Shown: positions 34,011-46,016, numbered from the stretch's first letter. The stretch is 64,000 nt of DNA from Auricularia sp. M13 (GCA_037042915.1 CM073193.1:7378001-7442000), one strand, 5' to 3'. Notes: generated by a model not told the origin, from the sequence alone. Translations and numbers: made by a program.

Positions 34011-36407
34011 ATGGGCACCTCCAAAAAAGCCGCGCCCTCGCCGGGCAAGACGCGGTCGTCGACGTCGCAGGTGTCGCTGAAGAAGGTCAAGGGCGAGAAT
34101 TTCTACCGCAATGCGAAGCAGGTCGGCCTGCTCAAGATGCGCGCCGGCGGCAAGGCCGTCCGCGACAAGGACGGCAAGATTATTCAGGCCGCCGCCTTCC
34201 AGAAGGGCGAGGACGAGACGAAGCCTGGTCGTGTCCAGCCTGACCGCCGCTGGTTCGGTATGTGTCTCGCTGTTCTTATGTTCGTCGCGACGCTGACTGT
34301 GAGTTTAGGCAACACTCGTGTTATCAGCCAGAAGGCGTTGGACCACTTCCGTACAAATCTTGGCTCCAAGGCGCACGACCCTTACGCCGTCCTCTTGAAG
34401 CGCAACAAGCTTCCCATGCAGCTTTTGGACGATGCTGCTAACCCGGCTAACCGGAAGGTCAGTCGCGTGCACGATTATGAGGTAAATATTCTGACCGTTT
34501 TTGTAGAGATCACATATTGTCGAGACTGAATCCTTTGGCGATACCTTTGGGCCCAAGGCCCAGCGCAAACGACCGCGGCTCGAAGTGAGCTCATTCGAAG
34601 ACTTGGGCAAACAAAGTGTTGCTCGTGACGAAGCCGAGGCGGAACTCGCAGCGCAGCCCTCGACGTCAGGTCTGTGGATATCCCTCGAGCGATTACGTCT
34701 GCAAGGCTAACAACCTGTAGCTGTCGTTGATGATGGAGATTTCAAGCAAACCCATGCCGACTACGTCGAGCCTATATATGCGAAGGGTACATCCAGACGT
34801 ATCTACGGCGAACTCTACAAAGTTATCGATTCGTCCGACGTTGTCCTCCACGTCCTCGACGCACGGGATCCGCTCGGTACTCTTTGCGACAGCGTTCTCG
34901 ATTACATGAAGAAAGAGAAGGCACACAAGCAAGTTGTCTTGCTCATCAACAAATGCGATCTTGTTCCAAACTGGGTCACGGTGCGTCTTCTCTCTCTCTA
35001 CTTCTTTTCTTTCTGTTCCTTTCCGCTCGCACACCACAATCCAAGTCAAGTTCTCCTTTGTATTCCCACCTGGGAGAGCTGTTACGGTCGTGGAAGATTA
35101 ACGCGCTCTGCAGTCCTGCCTCGCGCTGCCGTTATGGCAGGGCGGGGGTTCTGGGGACTTCTTGCGTCCGTCTCTCTGAGTAGATTCCGTCCCCGGCTTC
35201 GTTTCCGTTTTCCTTGGGCGTTTTTCTTAGTGTTGAGACTTACATCTTTTGCTTAGGCTCGCTATGTCGCTCATCTGAGCCAGCAATATCCCACATTGGC
35301 GTTCCACGCGAGCACACACCATTCTTTCGGCAAGGGCGCGCTCATCTCGCTCCTTCGTCAATTCTCCACCCTGCACTCCGACAAGAAGCAGATTTCTGTC
35401 GGCTTGTTGGGATACCCCAACGTCGGGAAGAGCAGCGTCATCAATACGCTCAAGAGCGGAAAGGCCTGCAACGTCGCGCCAGTTCCCGGCGAGACGAAAG
35501 TGTGGCAATATGTCCACCTAACGCGCCGCATATTCTTGATCGACTGCCCGGGCATCGTCAGCGCTGCCAAAGGCGACAGCCGGACGGATACGGTGCTCAA
35601 GGGCGTCGTGCGCGTCGAGGCGCTGCCGAGTCCCAGTGAAGCACGTCCCGGCGCTCTTGGAACGTGTCAAGCCCATTTATCTTGCGCGGACGTACAATCT
35701 GACACTGCCGGAGGCCGGCAAGTGGGAGGCAGAGGCATTCCTGGACGACCTAGCTCGCGCGAAGGGCCGCCTGCTCAAGGGCGGCGAGCCCGACATCGAA
35801 GGCGCGGCCAAGATCGTGCTGAGCGACTGGGTACGAGGCCGAATTCCGTTCTTTGTCGCGCCGCCCGACCGGCCAGAGGGCGCGAAACCTCAGACACAGA
35901 AGCTGGGCGGCATTGTTCATAAGACGAAGTTTGTCGGCGAGGACGTGCGCGATGCCGAGGACGCGCAGGTCGATGCCGAAGCACAAGTCGGCGACGACGA
36001 CATCAGTGCGGCGAGTGACGGCGACGACGGTGTCGACGGCGAGGAGGCCGAATTGGCCTGGAATGATGTCTTCCCAGAGGACGGCGCTGGAGCCTCTGCC
36101 GCCGTTGACGATGAAGGTGCGCATCATTGCCGTTTTTTGTCATCCATCTCACGCTCTGTTCGTAGCGGAGGAATGGGGCGGTATCGCAGGCTCAGATAAC
36201 GAGGCTGGTTCACAAGACGAAGCCGGTTCAGAAGACGAGGATGAAGAGGCGCAACCCAAGGTGAAGGCCAAGCGAATGACAACGAACAAGAAAAAGCGCA
36301 GAATTTCTTCACGACCGCCAACGTCAAGAACAAGCGGCGTGTACCAAAACCAGCGGTACCAGGGCTTTCTCGGGGCAACTGGCCGGGGAGCTCGTGGCAA
36401 GCGGTGA
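34011..36407 (+). CDS. NOG2: Nucleolar GTPase NOG2, 60S ribosome assembly
   Basis: Circularly permuted GTPase that binds pre-60S particles and checks rRNA remodelling before nuclear export. Conserved N-terminus [20 protein letters not shown], then [20 protein letters not shown] after the second intron. The permuted G-motifs follow in order: LINKCDLVP (G4), GYPNVGKSS (G1) and DCPGIV (G3). Introns are at 34258-34308, 34458-34506, 34670-34720, an unusually long 34981-35256, and one near 36117-36165. Two one-base corrections are needed: an extra base near 35640 to pass from VEALPSPSE into [14 protein letters not shown], and a missing G near 36297 to give TTNKKKAQNFF-like text. The acidic C-terminal region is typical. 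Because the gene is essential and single copy in fungi, I read these as sequence errors. The exact C-terminus is uncertain. Confidence 0.93.
34981..35256 (+). other. Unusually long NOG2 intron, possible snoRNA host
   Basis: At 276 nt it is about five times the usual intron length here. It begins GTGCGT and ends GCTTAG. Inside are a hairpin with lower stem AGTCC/GGACT (35112-35116 with 35155-35159), an internal loop and upper stem CTGCC/GGCAG; an ANANNA-type box AGATTA at 35095-35100; and ACA at 35242-35244. The yeast NOG2 intron hosts the H/ACA snoRNA snR191. Homology here is an inference that I could not test. Confidence 0.5.
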
Positions 36408-36654
36408 TGTCTTTCTGCTTTCTGTGCTTATGTACTTGTGTTGCATTTCTGACTTGTGCGTCTTGTACTTTGAATGTGACTTTGCCTGTCGCCGCCTTTG
36501 GCTCTGCACACGTTCAGCGTTCAGCACGCAGGTCACGAAGACGTCAGATGCTCGATTGACAGTCAACCAATTCCGTTCGGTCAGACACTGAGAATAGCTA
36601 TCGGTAGAACGTGACGTCACCTGTGCGTTCTCATAAAAATCCAAAGTTGGAGGG

Positions 36655-37549
36655 ATGGTAGTTCCCTCACCTCGAATGCCTGGACTTCGTGTGTATGTCG
36701 GCTCGTCCGAGGAGGACCTACAACTGGTCAACCCAAACGATGGCGCCGCGCACGCCGTCTCGAATGCACGGTTTGAAGGCAGAATAGCTGTTTATATTCG
36801 ATACGACGATGAAGATGAGCACCCCTATTTTGCCACTCCCGATCGCGCGAGCACATCATGGAGCGTCCAAATGCAAGGTGAGAGGCTTTAAACGAGATTG
36901 GGACTCCAGAAACTCATAATCCGTGTAGGGCGGTTTCTTCAGCCGACCCCCGGGGATTCGATTCTCATGGGCTGCCTCTTCAAGAAGCCACTCGATCTGC
37001 CCTGGGGAACGACCGCTGCGATGCAGTTTGTCCGGTGCGGCCGCGTTCGCGCGTATTTCCTATTCGTTGAATTTGCCCACAGGCTAGTAGATCCCACGAT
37101 GCAAGAGAACATCGCAGGAGACTCGCCCTGGATCCTCTCGCCTCTGCTCAGTGGAATTCGGCATTTAACTCATGAGCGTATTGAACCGGAATTGCCGCCA
37201 TCGAAATGGCCGGCGTTCCCGCCCTCGACACCTATTGTAGATGGGTGAAGCACTCGAGGCGCCGCCAGATGCCGCCGCTCGTCGCAAATATTTCGCGTCC
37301 CCAGAGCGCCGGGCTGGCGTGACATTGGACAAAGGAGACCTTCTGACCGCGGACCTTTGCCACAACCATATCCGCTTCCCGTCCATGGTGCTGGAGTTTC
37401 CGGGCAAAATCACTTTCGACGCCGCTAAGGTGTGGGAGGAAGGCCAGCGTCTCATTGTAGTATGCTGTGAACGGCCTGAAGGGCAGGATCTTGCTCAGGC
37501 GGGACCTGGAGAGATATTTTGGTGTGTCGCTTTCGAATTGGAACTGTAG
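36655..37549 (+). CDS. DUF1769 family protein
   Basis: Fungal protein of unknown function. The start at 36655 gives MVVPSPRMPGLRVYVGSSEE; a second ATG at 36673 is possible. Two introns of about 50 nt follow MQ (GTGAGA to GTGTAG) and FVR (GTGCGG to CCACAG). The core includes GDSILMGCLFKKPLDLPWGT and a segment LVDPTMQENIAGDSPWILSP. The C-terminal family block is strong: FPGKITFDAAKVWEEGQRLI followed by VVCCERPEG and the end FWCVAFELEL. One extra G in the run GATGGGTGAA near 37242 must be ignored to keep IVDGEALEAPPDAAARRKYF in frame, so I treat it as a consensus error. No signal peptide or membrane segment is seen. Confidence 0.86.
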
Positions 37550-38034
37550 TGTTAGCAAACCTCATAAACTAGCGAACTGTGACGTACCTGTACTGTACCT
37601 GTGCAAACCGAGCAGTTGCGTCGAGCTGCCACCTGCTACGGATGCTGGAAGTGATGTGAAAGCATCAAGTTCTTGTGGTCGTGAATGCTGCGATAATTAG
37701 ACGGAAAATGATCGCTTATACAGCTTTCACACACATTTTTGCCAGCAGATGCAGGTCATACTGACCCAGCTTTAGATCAGATGATGAATGCGGCGACGAC
37801 GTCTTCGTTTGTTGGAGCACAGTGTCATGTACAGCGCGCCGACAATAAAGACGGAATAAAAACGAGAGCGCGAGACTCGGTGAACATCGAGACGGAGATG
37901 AGAGGAAACGAGCGAGTGCATGCCTCAGTCCAGTCAACCATCAGGTAAACTAACCATACAGCAGGCGAGAGGAGGAAAGGAGTCGTGATGAAAGGTCGAA
38001 TGGATGTATGTTTCTTCGGATGACCAGTTGATGT
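37550..38034. other. Intergenic between convergent genes
   Basis: Shared 3' region of the DUF1769 and FHA genes. No gene, repeat or RNA seen. Confidence 0.5.
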
Positions 38035-40415
38035 TCAGGTGATCAACCGTAAGTCGCGCCCATATGCGAAGGCTAATGCTATCACGCATACGGCCAATGT
38101 GCCAGCGATGGGCTGCAAGGTATTCGTTAATAGCGCGCGCAATGAAGTGTGAATAGACGCACAGTTATGTTCGTATTTGCGGGTGTGGCGGCAGGATGCC
38201 TCGCAAGACCCTTTCCGGATGATGCGGCCGAGCTATCGCCGTCCAGAGAGTCCAGAGAAGACGCAACCGAGTCTCGTCCAGGCGCAGAGGGGACCCATTG
38301 ACCATTCACTAGTCGTCGCATGCCGGAGGATCCACTCGACATCGACGAGGGTGTCAAGAGCGCCTTTCGTTCCCATTCCTCCTGTGGAGGATCGGTGTCC
38401 CGTGCGGATTCCTTTGCCAAACCACCGCCAAGACGCATGGGGCTCTTCTTCCTACGATTCTTCTTGCGTTTTGGCGAGGGAATGGGCAGTGATCGTCCGT
38501 CGTCTTCGCCCAGGTCGCCGGACGCCTCGTCAGAATCCGCCGAGTCTGCACTGACGCTCTTTGGCGGACTGGGCGGAGCGCGCATGTGCGCCGCCTGAGC
38601 CAGTGCGTGCGCCTGCGCAATATCATTTTCCGTCTTGAGCCTCGCGACCTCGAATTCGTCGATCGCCTTCGCAATGCGTGTGCGCTCGCCATTCCAATCC
38701 TCGCGTGTCGACGACCACTCAACGCGGAGGCCCTCGAGGGCTTGCTGAACGGCGCCCACACGCCCTTCGTGCTCGTCTTGGCGTTCTTCAATCGTGCGGA
38801 CCTTCTCCTCGAGTGAGCGAACGGACTCCCGGGCTTCGAGCTCAAGGACTTTGTCCTGCAGAGCGCGGATCGTCTCGGTCGCCTCCGCATGTTGCCGCTC
38901 GAGTTCGCGCGCGAGCGAGAGGACTGTCTCGAGTTGCCTGGCAGTCTCTTCTTCCCGCTCCTTTTCGCGCTTCGGCTGCAACCGCGGGCGTCCGGGCTTT
39001 CCAGGAGATAGGGGCTGAGGGGCTTCGTGCTCATCCACAGTCAGCTGATTGGACGATGACCGGATCGGGATCTCCTGCCATGGCGCGTCCTTTTCTGCCT
39101 CGCCGTGCTCCGGCGTGCCAGGACGAACGTTGTCTGCCCACTTGGACTCGTCCTCCTCCTCGAAAGCGTCACGGTCGTGTTCGGGCACGATAGTCGCCAC
39201 GCTCCGCGTATCGTCCTCGTCTTCGGCTTGTTCCTCTGCTTCTTCGCGTGCCAGCACACGTGCAACAGGGCTGACTGCGCCTTGGGACCGCGATACTTCG
39301 TCGTTCGCTACGCGTTGCGAATGCATCAACTCGCGAAGCACGTCGACGTCGCGGCGGAGTGCTGTCAACTCGTTGGCGACATTGTCCAGCGCCAGTGACT
39401 TGAATTTGTCGACTTGACCGGAAATCCACATCTGCGCTTCCGAGAGCTGTGACTGCAGAGCAGCCAGCTCTGCAGGGGCAGGAGCAGGGGGTGGCGATGG
39501 CAGTGAGCCAGAGCCATTCGTTAGCGGACGTGGCTGCTGCGACGGTACCACGGGCTGGCGAGAAACATGTTGGTAAAGCCATCACATCGACCTTAGCTAC
39601 GCACCAGCGTGCCTCCGAGGGTATCTTGTATGTCGCTCATGGCAGTTGCGAGACCGTTGAGTTCAGCGCCGGTCTCGCGGCTTTTCTGAAGCTCATTCTG
39701 AATTTTGGACATGATGTGGTCGAAAGAGAGTCCCGATCGGCTTCCCGGGGCGCGCGAGCTGGCGCCCATGCCTCCCATGGCGCCCATGGCCATCTGGTTC
39801 ATGGGCCTGCGCTGCGGGGGTCCCTGGTTGCCGTTGTTGAAGGCGAACTGGGCGGCCTGCGGGTCCTGTTGCTGGCGGGAGGAAGCGAATGCCTGTGCGT
39901 CTTCGGCAGTGAGGATGCAGGTGACGCGTGCTGCGACCTTGTGGTGGACAATCTTCATATTATCGTCGCTGGCGATGTCGGTGCCGAGTTCCTGCGCGCA
40001 CGGTCAGTGGCAGGGGTCACTCCCGGCTGGCTGGGACGCACGAGGATGTCGCCGGTGTGCAGCTCAAAGGGCTCGGACTCGACGCCCTCGGGGGCGAGAC
40101 GGTGGGTGTTAATGTAGGTGCCGTTGCTGCTTTTCACGTCTCTAATCCAGATCTGGGGCCGTCAGCGGGTGGCACGTGCAGCGAGGCCGCCGCCAGGCGC
40201 ACCTTGCCGTCCTCGGCCCAGACCTCAGCATGCTGGCGCGAGATGACCTTGGTGTCAAAGTACCCGTTGCGCTCGGTGGGCACCGTCTTTGCGTTGCTTT
40301 GCCGGCCAATCTTGGACCGCTGGGTCAGCAGTATCTGCTTGGGCTGGAAGGTGTCGTTGAGCGGGAAGAGGCTCAGCGCCGGGTACGCCGGCGACGACGC
40401 AAGGAAGGACGACAT
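38035..40415 (-). CDS. FHA / coiled-coil / tail-anchored protein (SLMAP, Far10, PRO45/HAM-4 type)
   Basis: STRIPAK-complex type protein at the nuclear envelope/ER. The N-terminal FHA domain binds phosphothreonine: SKIGRQSNAKTV, then VISRQHAEVW, and after an intron IWIRDVKSSNGTYINTHR. These are the Gly-Arg, Ser-x-x-His and SSNGTxxN residues of the fold. A Gln/Met/Gly-rich linker (MNQMAMG) precedes long coiled coils (LARELERQHAEATETIRALQ and neighbours) with acidic and Ser-rich spacers and a basic KRKKNRRKK patch. The last intron (GTGCGT to TTGCAG) adds a short final exon PIAGTLAVCVIALAFAYGRD, a single C-terminal membrane anchor that ends at 38037-38035. In filamentous fungi this subunit is needed for hyphal fusion and fruiting. 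All three modules are present in the expected order. Confidence 0.92.
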
Positions 40416-42464
40416 GGAGCGAGACCGTGCTGGCAGCCAAAGTCGTGAACGAAGGTATTACAGGCCGAATATGAGCAGCGCCGTCGTCGAAGGCTGGGTT
40501 ACGGGTTCAACCTCGTCCAGCCGCGCCCGCCGGATTGTATCCGGTTTGCTTCCGCCAGCTCCGCTTCTCGTGACGCGTCACTGCTCCGAGGGCTCCGCAG
40601 TACCCTGTGCAACTTGAAGCAGGCTGACCGCAATTCGTCCTCGTCTCACTCCCCTGCTGCTACGCCAGTTTGATAGTTATGTTGAAAATATTGGTAAGAA
40701 GCTGTTGACGCCTCAAGCTCGTCAGCGATCGTCCGACAACACACAAGCAGTGGGATGGATCCGTTGATTCGAAAGCCTCTAAAACCAATCTTGATTGGTC
40801 ATAAGGATAGGTTGTTGACGTAGTACGTTGCAGTCAGCTGGTTGAGGAGTAACGCAGTCCAAGTCACTTGGGTTGAAGTCCAATCACAACGGCCGATCTG
40901 AGTACAATGACCGTTCCTCAGTCGCCCTATCACAGACTGCAAGTATACATTTCATTTCTTCCTGGATCATCTGTTTTAGTAGTACGACATAGATATGTGT
41001 AGCACGTCGACAGATCAAGACGACAGGTGTCCTGGGTCAACATGGCGGCCAGTAGCGTTGACCCTATGGGTCGTGGCTTCCGTTGACGCCTGGATAAACG
41101 CACGCTGAGGTGGCTCTGCAGCAGCTGGGTACCTTGCATTTTACACCGCCTTGAAAGGGAAAGGATTACCTTTGATAAGGGAAAACAACAAGAGTATCGA
41201 GGCTCAGGCTTGATGCTCCGCCGAAGAACAGTGCCATTTGCTTCGAAACTTGTCGCTGTGCATGGAAGGTGGTAAACGACGCCGACCAATTGAGGTAACT
41301 TCTGTGCACGCTTTTGCTCGTGCCATACGATGCGTAAATACGTAGCTGGGATATTGGTGAGAAAGAGAGGTTTAAATTACAGCCTCAACCCCTATGAGGC
41401 AGTTTCAAACAAAATCCCAGAGTCAGACTTTGTCAGCCTCTCAAACACATCTCGCTAGCAGCTCCTATTCAAAAATACATACCAACAGCGCAGTCTCCAA
41501 TATTTTCTCTGGCGAGCAAGGCAAGGTGCATGGTTTAACTAACGAGTCCGCGGAGTGCAGCCTTGCCACGTTCACCCACACAGATGACCAAGACTTGCAA
41601 GCTATATCATACCCTGTGCAGTCTCTGTCATCGTATTCGCCCGCTGCTGCTGATAAGCATCTTTCACGTGAATTTCCGACTCCAGGCTGCGACGAGACCT
41701 TCGGCGCTTCCAGTTGGACATCTTCTATCGGGCAAATATCCTTGCGAAGCTAATCTCGTGTGGACAATCTTTGATCTAGGCACCATGATAGACGGTGGAA
41801 GCTGTATGACCGCTTCTCAGAGATCTCATCATGACCTGGACCACCGAAAAAACGGAAAGCGAGCGCATGTGCTTGAACCTTCACAGCGCCAAATAACGCG
41901 AGTTTAACATGGCTGCACTGCAGCACCTGTGCCCAATAGGTAGACTGCGTTGGATGCATGGCCTTCGGCATTCTGCAGAGTGGATGTTTCATCGGTGGTT
42001 CAGGAAGCACAGCATTATGTTAACCCGTCAAGTATCCCAGTCATCACTCGGTGATCCGCGATCGGCATCTCTAACATTCGAAGTCAATTCTGTTATCATT
42101 TTGCGTGCCCTCCGACGTCTAGAGCACGCGTCTGCTCATTGGCGTGGGTTGAAACTAGTTGCGTCACCTGTAGACTTACACGTCGTCTTGCGTCTCAAAA
42201 AATCTGGCTGGAAACAGTGTCTTTGAGAGGACTTGCTACCGACATGCCAACAACTCAGGGTGCCGCATGCCAGCTATTATTTCGGGCTGGGCGGCGATCT
42301 GCACTCGGATGATGGCCCTTATGCATGGAAGACCAGATCCACAGGGACAGATATTGATATGCCACATCGCGAATCGCCGTGCTGGTCCGACAGGCCTGCC
42401 TTCTCTCCCCAGACTATTTACATGAACACGTACAAGCTTTTGGCGCTGCTACCCTGCCCCCGCC
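40416..42464. other. 2-kb divergent intergenic region
   Basis: The longest gene-free stretch of the window, between the FHA gene (minus) and the C2H2 gene (plus). No frame on either strand shows splice-supported coding pattern. It is likely a long upstream region or untranslated leader of the zinc-finger gene. Confidence 0.5.
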
Positions 42465-43376
42465 ATGGTTTTATACGGCGCGAATAGCAGCAGCAATTCC
42501 CACCACAGCCAGCTTGTACGACCAGTCATGCGCCGTTCATCACAGTATCCCTACCCTCCTCCACAGTCTCAAGCGTCTTCGAACGCCGAAGAGGAGGATG
42601 AAGACGAGTACGACGAGGAGGACGAAGAATACGACGGTACGCGGGCACTCCGTGCTGCTGTGGACCTTTGACGTATTGACATATTGTCGTCAGAGTCTAC
42701 AGCCTACCAGCAGCAGCAATCGGCGTACCATCGCCCGCACGGACATCTCGCGCCTTCTGGACTCTCCATCCCTCCCTCCATGCCCTTTGCCCCCCTCGCT
42801 AAACTCAGCTACCAGCAAGGGGCTGGACGCGGCAGCGGCGCACCCTACGTCTACTCCCCTCAGACGGTCCCGACTCCGCCTCCGCCAACACAAGGCTACA
42901 TGCACCCTCAGCTCCGCGCGCCGTCTCAGCCCGCTCCGGGCCATCCCCAGTACCAGCAGCAGCAGCAGCAACAAGGCGGCCAGTTCTCGGTCCTCCGCAC
43001 CGATCGCAGGACTGGCAACCTCCAAGTCGCAGGCATGTCACAGACCACTCACGCGGGTGCCGTGCACGCCATGAGGCAAGCGCCGCCTGGCCATCCTGCT
43101 GGGCAGCAGGGCATGTTTGCCGCTGGCGGTCAGAATGAGGTCAGGATTCACCGTCATGAAACTTCTTCTTGATCTCATATCTCCCTATAGTCTTACAATC
43201 CCCGCCCTGCGGACGCTCAGGAAGGATGTATGCACTTTGTTTTTTTTTGCGTAGCTGCATGTATACTGACCGGGCTCGCAGCGTACATCTGCTCTGTTCA
43301 GGGCTGTGGCAAACGGTACACCTTCGCCTCCAACCTGCGCCGTCATGTTCGTACAGCGCACCCCGAGATCGCCTAA
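42465..43376 (+). CDS. C-terminal single C2H2 zinc-finger protein, probable transcription factor
   Basis: Four exons: introns at 42637-42693, 43140-43190 and 43228-43281. The acidic stretch EEEDEDEYDEEDEEYDE is followed by a Gln/Pro/Gly-rich region with a seven-Gln run (near 42953-42973), which resembles a transcription-activation domain. After the third exon (SYNPRPADAQEG) the last exon gives one complete finger: Y-I-CSVQGCGKRYTF, then NLRRHVRTAHPEIA and the stop. The Cys-x4-Cys and His-x4-His spacing is a fungal C2H2 form, here at the extreme C-terminus. If the introns are not removed, translation stops at 43171 before the finger, so splicing decides whether DNA binding is present. The target genes are unknown. 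Confidence 0.85.
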
Positions 43377-44260
43377 CATCATACCCAAGAATAATGCAGC
43401 ATAGACAGTTTGTTGCACTTCAGGAGGTAGATTTCTTTTTTTGTTATATAATTTGACGGACGGACCGGACTTTTCTCCATAGATGTGCGATTATCCATAG
43501 ATGACGTCTGAGACTCGGGACGCTAGCCCCGGAACTAATTAGATATACGGATTTCACGATGTGGTACCCTTCTGCAATAAATTAAGCCTTCGAAGGCGGA
43601 CATGGGGTACGTTCTCATCAAGATCGACACGTTTTTCAGGATCGACACGTTTTGATCCTCGCATCGCCACTTGTGGCACCCATGGCGTGCCTGCGCCCGG
43701 TCCCTGGCCCTCGTCTCAGTTCATCTACATACCAGACATCCATGATGGTAGCCGCGAACCTGACGTAGAGCATAGCATTGAGCATGCGGCGATGGGGTCC
43801 CGGAGTCTTCTCCGCTCAACGCGCAACAGAGTCAGCCAGCGGTCTACGCATCCGCACGATGTCGGGTATGTCTGAGGCCCGTGGACACGGGCTTCGAACT
43901 GCAGCGGAAAAGAACATTGGGCTCGTTCGAAGTAAATCATCGCAATAATGACCCAGACGATGCTGGCTATAATGCCGTCGGCAACGCCGCCGGAGCGGCT
44001 AGAACCTTTCCCACGCGAACGCCTTCATTATGAAAGGCATAGTGCTTGTGAGACAAAAGAGAGGAAGACAGCAGCATCTTTTGGCGGCTCTCACCAAGCT
44101 CTCACCGTCTTTCAACTCGCAAACGGAAATTGATCGGAAGGGTCCGCATGTCTTCCATTTCCCATTCGCGGACGCGATAATTGCGTGCTCGTCATTGGCG
44201 CGCGCCCTCCGAGTCTTAAGCTGCAGCACTGGGCAGCCTGCGTGACTCTACTCGACCGCC
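43377..44260. other. Intergenic, possible small minus-strand membrane peptide
   Basis: Contains a near-tandem repeat ATCGACACGTTTT (43623 and 43641). On the minus strand, about 44000-43860, a segment SSRSGGVADGIIASIVWVII followed by AMIYFERA looks like a Gly/Ser-rich lead and one membrane helix. No start codon or exon partner could be fixed, so I do not call a gene. Confidence 0.35.
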
Positions 44261-45956
44261 ATGGGCACACTCGCGTATCCTTCACCAGTGCCTGGGGCGT
44301 CGCTGCTACTGGCGTTCCGGCCGACGCGCCAGACCGTGCTCATACTCGGTGGCGGCCCACTTGCGGCCAGCCGTGCGTTCTCCGCGCTCGAGGCGGAGGC
44401 GCGGGTCGTCGTATTCTGTCCGGCATCGTCAACTGTGTGCGAGGAACTGCTGTGGCGCGCCGAGCGCGGCCAGGTCGAAATCTGTCGCCATTCCACATCC
44501 GAGGACGAACTGGACGCGCTGGAGCATCTATTCGGCTCTGCTGCTCCCCGCCTCGTGTGCATAACCGACACCGTCCGTCTCTCGCCCAACCGACGGACGC
44601 GCAGCTCCGCTCAGCGCGTCAAAGACCTGTGTGCCGCGCGCAATATTCCTGTAAATGTCGCGGACTATCCGGACTATGCGACTTTACATTCCTCGCGACA
44701 CACCGTGCAGGGGAACACGTCCAAATTGGCCTTACTACCAACGGTCATGGGTGTCGGCTTGCCGGCAGATTGAAGAGAGAGCTCGTCGCTGCCTTGCCGA
44801 AGGGCGTGGAGGCTGCAGTCAGCAACGTTAGCCGACTGCGCGAGCTCTCCAAAATGACCAATGACGATGCGGAAGAGGACGGGGAGGTGAACGCGCCAGT
44901 ATCGCAGCAGGAGCACGAGGACGAGGCCAAGCGGCGTATGCGCTGGATCGTCCAGGTCAGCGAATACTGGCCGTTCGACAAACTTGCTGCTCTATCCGAG
45001 GCCGACATGCACGCCCTATTTACAACTCCCCCGCCCGCGTCTTCTTTCGACCCTTTAATGGTACATGCATCCTTCCCCACGGGCCACAAGGGCAAGATAT
45101 ACCTCGTCGGTTCAGGGCCAGGTCACCCAGCGCTTCTCACGCGCGCCGCCACACCCTCCTCACATCACCCTCCACACACGCAGTCCTGTCCGACAAGCTT
45201 GTCCCGAGCTCCATTCTCTCCCTCATCCCTCCACACACCACCCTCCATATCGCGCGCAAGTTCCCCGGCAACGCCGACCGCGCGCAAACAGAGCTCATCG
45301 AAACTGCTCTGACTCTGCTTGCCGAGGGCAAGAATGTGGTGCGACTGAAACAGGGGGACCCTGCGCTGTACGGCCGACTCGGCGAGGAGGTTCTGGCACT
45401 GCGTGCTGCGGGGTACGAGCCGGTCTGTGTGCCCGGCATAAGCAGCGCGCTCGCGGCTCCGCTGCTGAGCTGGCCGAGCCCCATCCCCGTGACGCAACGG
45501 GGCGTGGCGGATAGCGTGGCACTCTGCACCGGCGTCGGGCGCGGCGGCAAGTCGGCGCGCGTACCGCTGTACGAGCGCGCGCGGACGACGTGCGTGCTCA
45601 TGGCCGCTGCGCGCGTGCACGCCCTGCTCGACGCTATGCTCGGGGCCGGCGGGGCGGGCTACCCGCCGTGGTTGCCTGTTGCACTCGTTGAGCGGGGCAG
45701 CATGCGCGACCAGCGCGTGCTGTGTACTACGCTCCAGCATCTAGCAGAGGCCATGGAGGCCCTGGGCGAGCAGCGCCCGCCAGGAATGCTCGTTGTCGGC
45801 TGGAGCGTATTGTCCTTGGACGGCGAGGGCTTTACCGACGTGCTCGACGACGACGCAGGCGACGAAACCGCTGACCGCGCGCGAGTGGATAAATGGCTAG
45901 GCCATGTGCGGTGGAAGGTGCACGAGGGACTTGACCCTGCGTGGGACACACTCTGA
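44261..45956 (+). CDS. MET1: Siroheme synthesis fusion: MET8-like N-domain plus uroporphyrinogen-III C-methyltransferase
   Basis: Makes siroheme, the cofactor of sulphite and nitrite reductases. The N-terminal part is a precorrin-2 dehydrogenase-like Rossmann domain (RQTVLILGGGPLAASRAFSA) with CAARNIPVNVADYPD. The C-terminal half is an SAM-dependent methyltransferase: KGKIYLVGSGPGHPALLTRA, then VVRLKQGDPALYGRLGEE and EPVCVPGISSALAAPLLSWP. No introns are seen. Two one-base losses interrupt the frame. One is at about 44671-44680 (a C missing before CTATGCGAC, so that PD continues as LCDFTFLATHRAGEHVQIG). The other is at about 45148-45152 (a C missing, after which the text reads HTLLTSPSTHAVLSDKLVPS). 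Both lie in short C runs, and the flanking domains are otherwise intact, so error is more likely than pseudogene. Whether the N-domain keeps both of its activities is not shown. Confidence 0.9.
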
Positions 45957-46016
45957 CCTATTCTGTACGGGTACAACGGTAAAAGTATCTATCTACGCTG
46001 CCATACTGCAACAACA

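Noticed and set aside
41909-42226. Plus-strand open frame of 105 codons in the 2-kb gap
   Set aside because: Composition is not protein-like, no splice partners or homologous motifs are seen, and length alone is not enough.
43860-44030. Minus-strand segment with one possible membrane helix
   Set aside because: No start codon or matching exon could be found; kept only as a note in the intergenic entry.
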